The notes below the pieces were generated by a model. The model was not told the DNA's origin. It saw nothing but the letters and a program-made list of their open reading frames with translations, and searched no databases. The position numbers and the translations under genes are program-made. From an uncultured Veillonellaceae bacterium (GTDB taxonomy: Bacteria; Bacillota; Negativicutes; Veillonellales; Negativicoccaceae), in NCBI GenBank assembly GCA_945876385.1, contig CAMCNU010000001.1:62001-126000 (forward strand): a DNA stretch of 64,000 bases, in the 5' to 3' direction. Positions 62,648 through 64,000 of the stretch are shown here, piece after piece (position 1 is the stretch's first letter; every line of letters starts with the position of its first letter).

Positions 62648-64000
62648 CGGAACGCATTATAAACGGATGCTGGTCGGTGCCTATCAGGCATTCAAAGAAA
62701 ATTATGAACAAATCAATGAGTTGAATGTATTTCCGGTGCCGGACGGCGACACGGGAACCAATATGCTGAATACCTTACGCTCCATGTACAGCGTCATTGC
62801 CGAGGAAGAAACGGAATTTATCGGTGTGTTGGCCGAAAAGGCGGCAACCGGCGCGATTATGGGGGCACGCGGGAACTCCGGTGTCATCTTATCGCAAATT
62901 ATCCAAGGTTGTGCCAAGGGCCTGCGCGGCAAGAAGACAGCGTCATGCCGGGAAGTCGGGAAGGCGTTTCAGTACGGCATTTTATATGCGTATCGAGCAG
63001 TGGTAAAGCCGGTGGAAGGGACCATCCTGTCTGTGGCTCGCGGTATTGCGAAAGGGACAAGAGAAGTAACGAAATCGGAGCGCGACTTTGCCCAAGTCTT
63101 GCGAACGGCGATTATCAGCGGGGAAGAAGCATTGGCCAAGACCCCCGAGCAGTTGCCGATATTGAAAGAAGCCAATGTCGTAGATGCGGGCGGACAGGGA
63201 CTGCTGTTGTTTTTGAAAGGCTGTTTGGAAGGGCTGACCGGCGAGATTCAAGTGCCGCAGGAAAAAGTACCGACCGAAGTCAAGCAATTGCAAGTCAAGG
63301 GGGAAAGTTTTTCGATTGAGTACCCTTACTGCACGGAATTTATTGTCAATCCCTGCAAAGTGCGCGGCAATGAGGCACGCCAAACGTTGGAGTCGTGGGG
63401 CGAGTCGATGATTGTTGCCGAAGGCGACGGACTGTTGAAGGTGCATATCCATACGCAGCGTCCGGGGCATGTACTGGACATGGCGGCAGACTGGGGCACG
63501 TTGCATGATATTAAAGTGGATAACATGGTTGACCAGTTTAATAAAAACAAGCACATTCAGCATCCGGTGAAAAAGAAAGATTGGGGCGTTTTGGCGGTCG
63601 TTTCCGGCGAAGGTTGGAATGAATTGATGGCCGGACTTCATGTGGAAGTGATGCCGGGCGGGCAGACGATGAATCCGTCCGTGCAGGAAATCATGCACGC
63701 AATCGATAACGGCCATGCAGAGCGATATATTATTTTGCCGAATAACAAGAATATTATTTTGGCGGCCAAGCAAACACAAAAGATTGTCGGCCAACGATTG
63801 GAAATTGTCGAGACAAGAAATCCTGCGGAGGGGGCTGCAGTCGCCATGCTGTATGACCCGCATCAACACTTGGATGTCGTGCTGGAGAAAATGAAGGGTC
63901 GACTGCAAGAAATAGTATCCGGCGGGATTACACAGGCCGTCCGTGACAGCCAGGTAGACGGCGTTGAGATTCATTGCGATGATTATATGGGGTTGGTGTC
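62631..64000 (+). CDS. fakA: Fatty acid kinase FakA (3' end cut by window)
   Basis: Phosphorylates FakB-bound fatty acids with ATP so they can enter phospholipids. Translated from the ATG at 62631; open to the window end (456 codons). The DhaL-like domain carries the Mg-binding PVPDGDTGTNM (residues about 34-44), and GARGNSGVILSQI; the domain after about 210 is the FakA middle and C-terminal part. Site GGAGGACGAAG. Confidence 0.93.
   Translation, partial: MYSQIDGTHYKRMLVGAYQAFKENYEQINELNVFPVPDGDTGTNMLNTLRSMYSVIAEEETEFIGVLAEKAATGAIMGARGNSGVILSQIIQGCAKGLRGKKTASCREVGKAFQYGILYAYRAVVKPVEGTILSVARGIAKGTREVTKSERDFAQVLRTAIISGEEALAKTPEQLPILKEANVVDAGGQGLLLFLKGCLEGLTGEIQVPQEKVPTEVKQLQVKGESFSIEYPYCTEFIVNPCKVRGNEARQTLESWGESMIVAEGDGLLKVHIHTQRPGHVLDMAADWGTLHDIKVDNMVDQFNKNKHIQHPVKKKDWGVLAVVSGEGWNELMAGLHVEVMPGGQTMNPSVQEIMHAIDNGHAERYIILPNNKNIILAAKQTQKIVGQRLEIVETRNPAEGAAVAMLYDPHQHLDVVLEKMKGRLQEIVSGGITQAVRDSQVDGVEIHCDDYMGLV

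Overview
The window is a 64 kb, moderately GC-rich stretch of a Firmicute chromosome, most likely from the Negativicutes (Veillonella/Selenomonas/Dialister-like). The Firmicute signs are a PolC-type replicative polymerase, a SigH-type sigma factor, a cysteine T-box riboswitch, mini-RNase III, YacP and RNase R/SmpB/tmRNA in the usual order. The Negativicutes placement is inference from gene order (polA-mutM-coaE-transglycosylase) and composition; no 16S gene is present. Genes are tightly packed, mostly on the + strand, with many ATGA-type or 10-40 nt overlaps.

Layout: 1-772 end of an RluA-type pseudouridine synthase (-). 856-6091 polA, mutM, coaE, a lytic transglycosylase and an unknown gene. 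6093-14150 the rimP-nusA-rnpM-ylxQ-infB-rbfA-nrnA-truB-ribF translation/transcription operon, with its own promoter and an attenuator-like hairpin. 14220-17284 chorismate mutase-like protein, recD2, comF. 17281-17886 HD-GYP gene (-), convergent with comF. 18000-18505 two regulatory/structural RNAs: a ~202 nt closed-stem RNA of unproven family (raiA-like is my best guess), then a Cys T-box. 18526-23036 cysE, cysS, mrnC, rlmB, yacP, then sigH. 23056-26329 secG, rnr, smpB, ssrA. 26330-27480 a decayed accessory segment with a truncated zeta-toxin-like gene. 27545-35438 a type IV pilus/pseudopilus assembly operon of eleven genes. 35487-35563 tRNA-Val, followed by an AT-richer accessory cassette of three small minus-strand genes to about 37050. 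37318-39430 an EamA transporter and an M29 aminopeptidase. 39497-48246 comEA, comEC, holA, a VanW protein, polC. 48396-57936 rpsB, tsf, pyrH, frr, uppS, cdsA, dxr, a site-2 protease, ispG, proS. 57982-64000 mutS2, an alpha/beta hydrolase, an unknown gene, and the fatty acid kinase pair fakB-fakA (fakA cut by the window end).

Functional links: DNA uptake genes are spread over three sites (comF; the pilus operon; comEA-comEC), which together suggest a complete or recently complete natural transformation pathway. The rpsB-to-proS block couples translation factors to isoprenoid and phospholipid synthesis (pyrH/frr, uppS, cdsA, dxr, ispG), a common Firmicute arrangement. Quality-control of stalled ribosomes (rnr, smpB, ssrA) forms one block.

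The points most worth following up are the closed-stem RNA at 18035-18236, the PolC that lacks its inserted proofreading exonuclease, the ComEC whose C-terminal domain lacks the metallo-beta-lactamase motif, the prepilin peptidase without a methylase domain, the attenuator in front of rimP-nusA, and the hairpin-rich cassette beside tRNA-Val.
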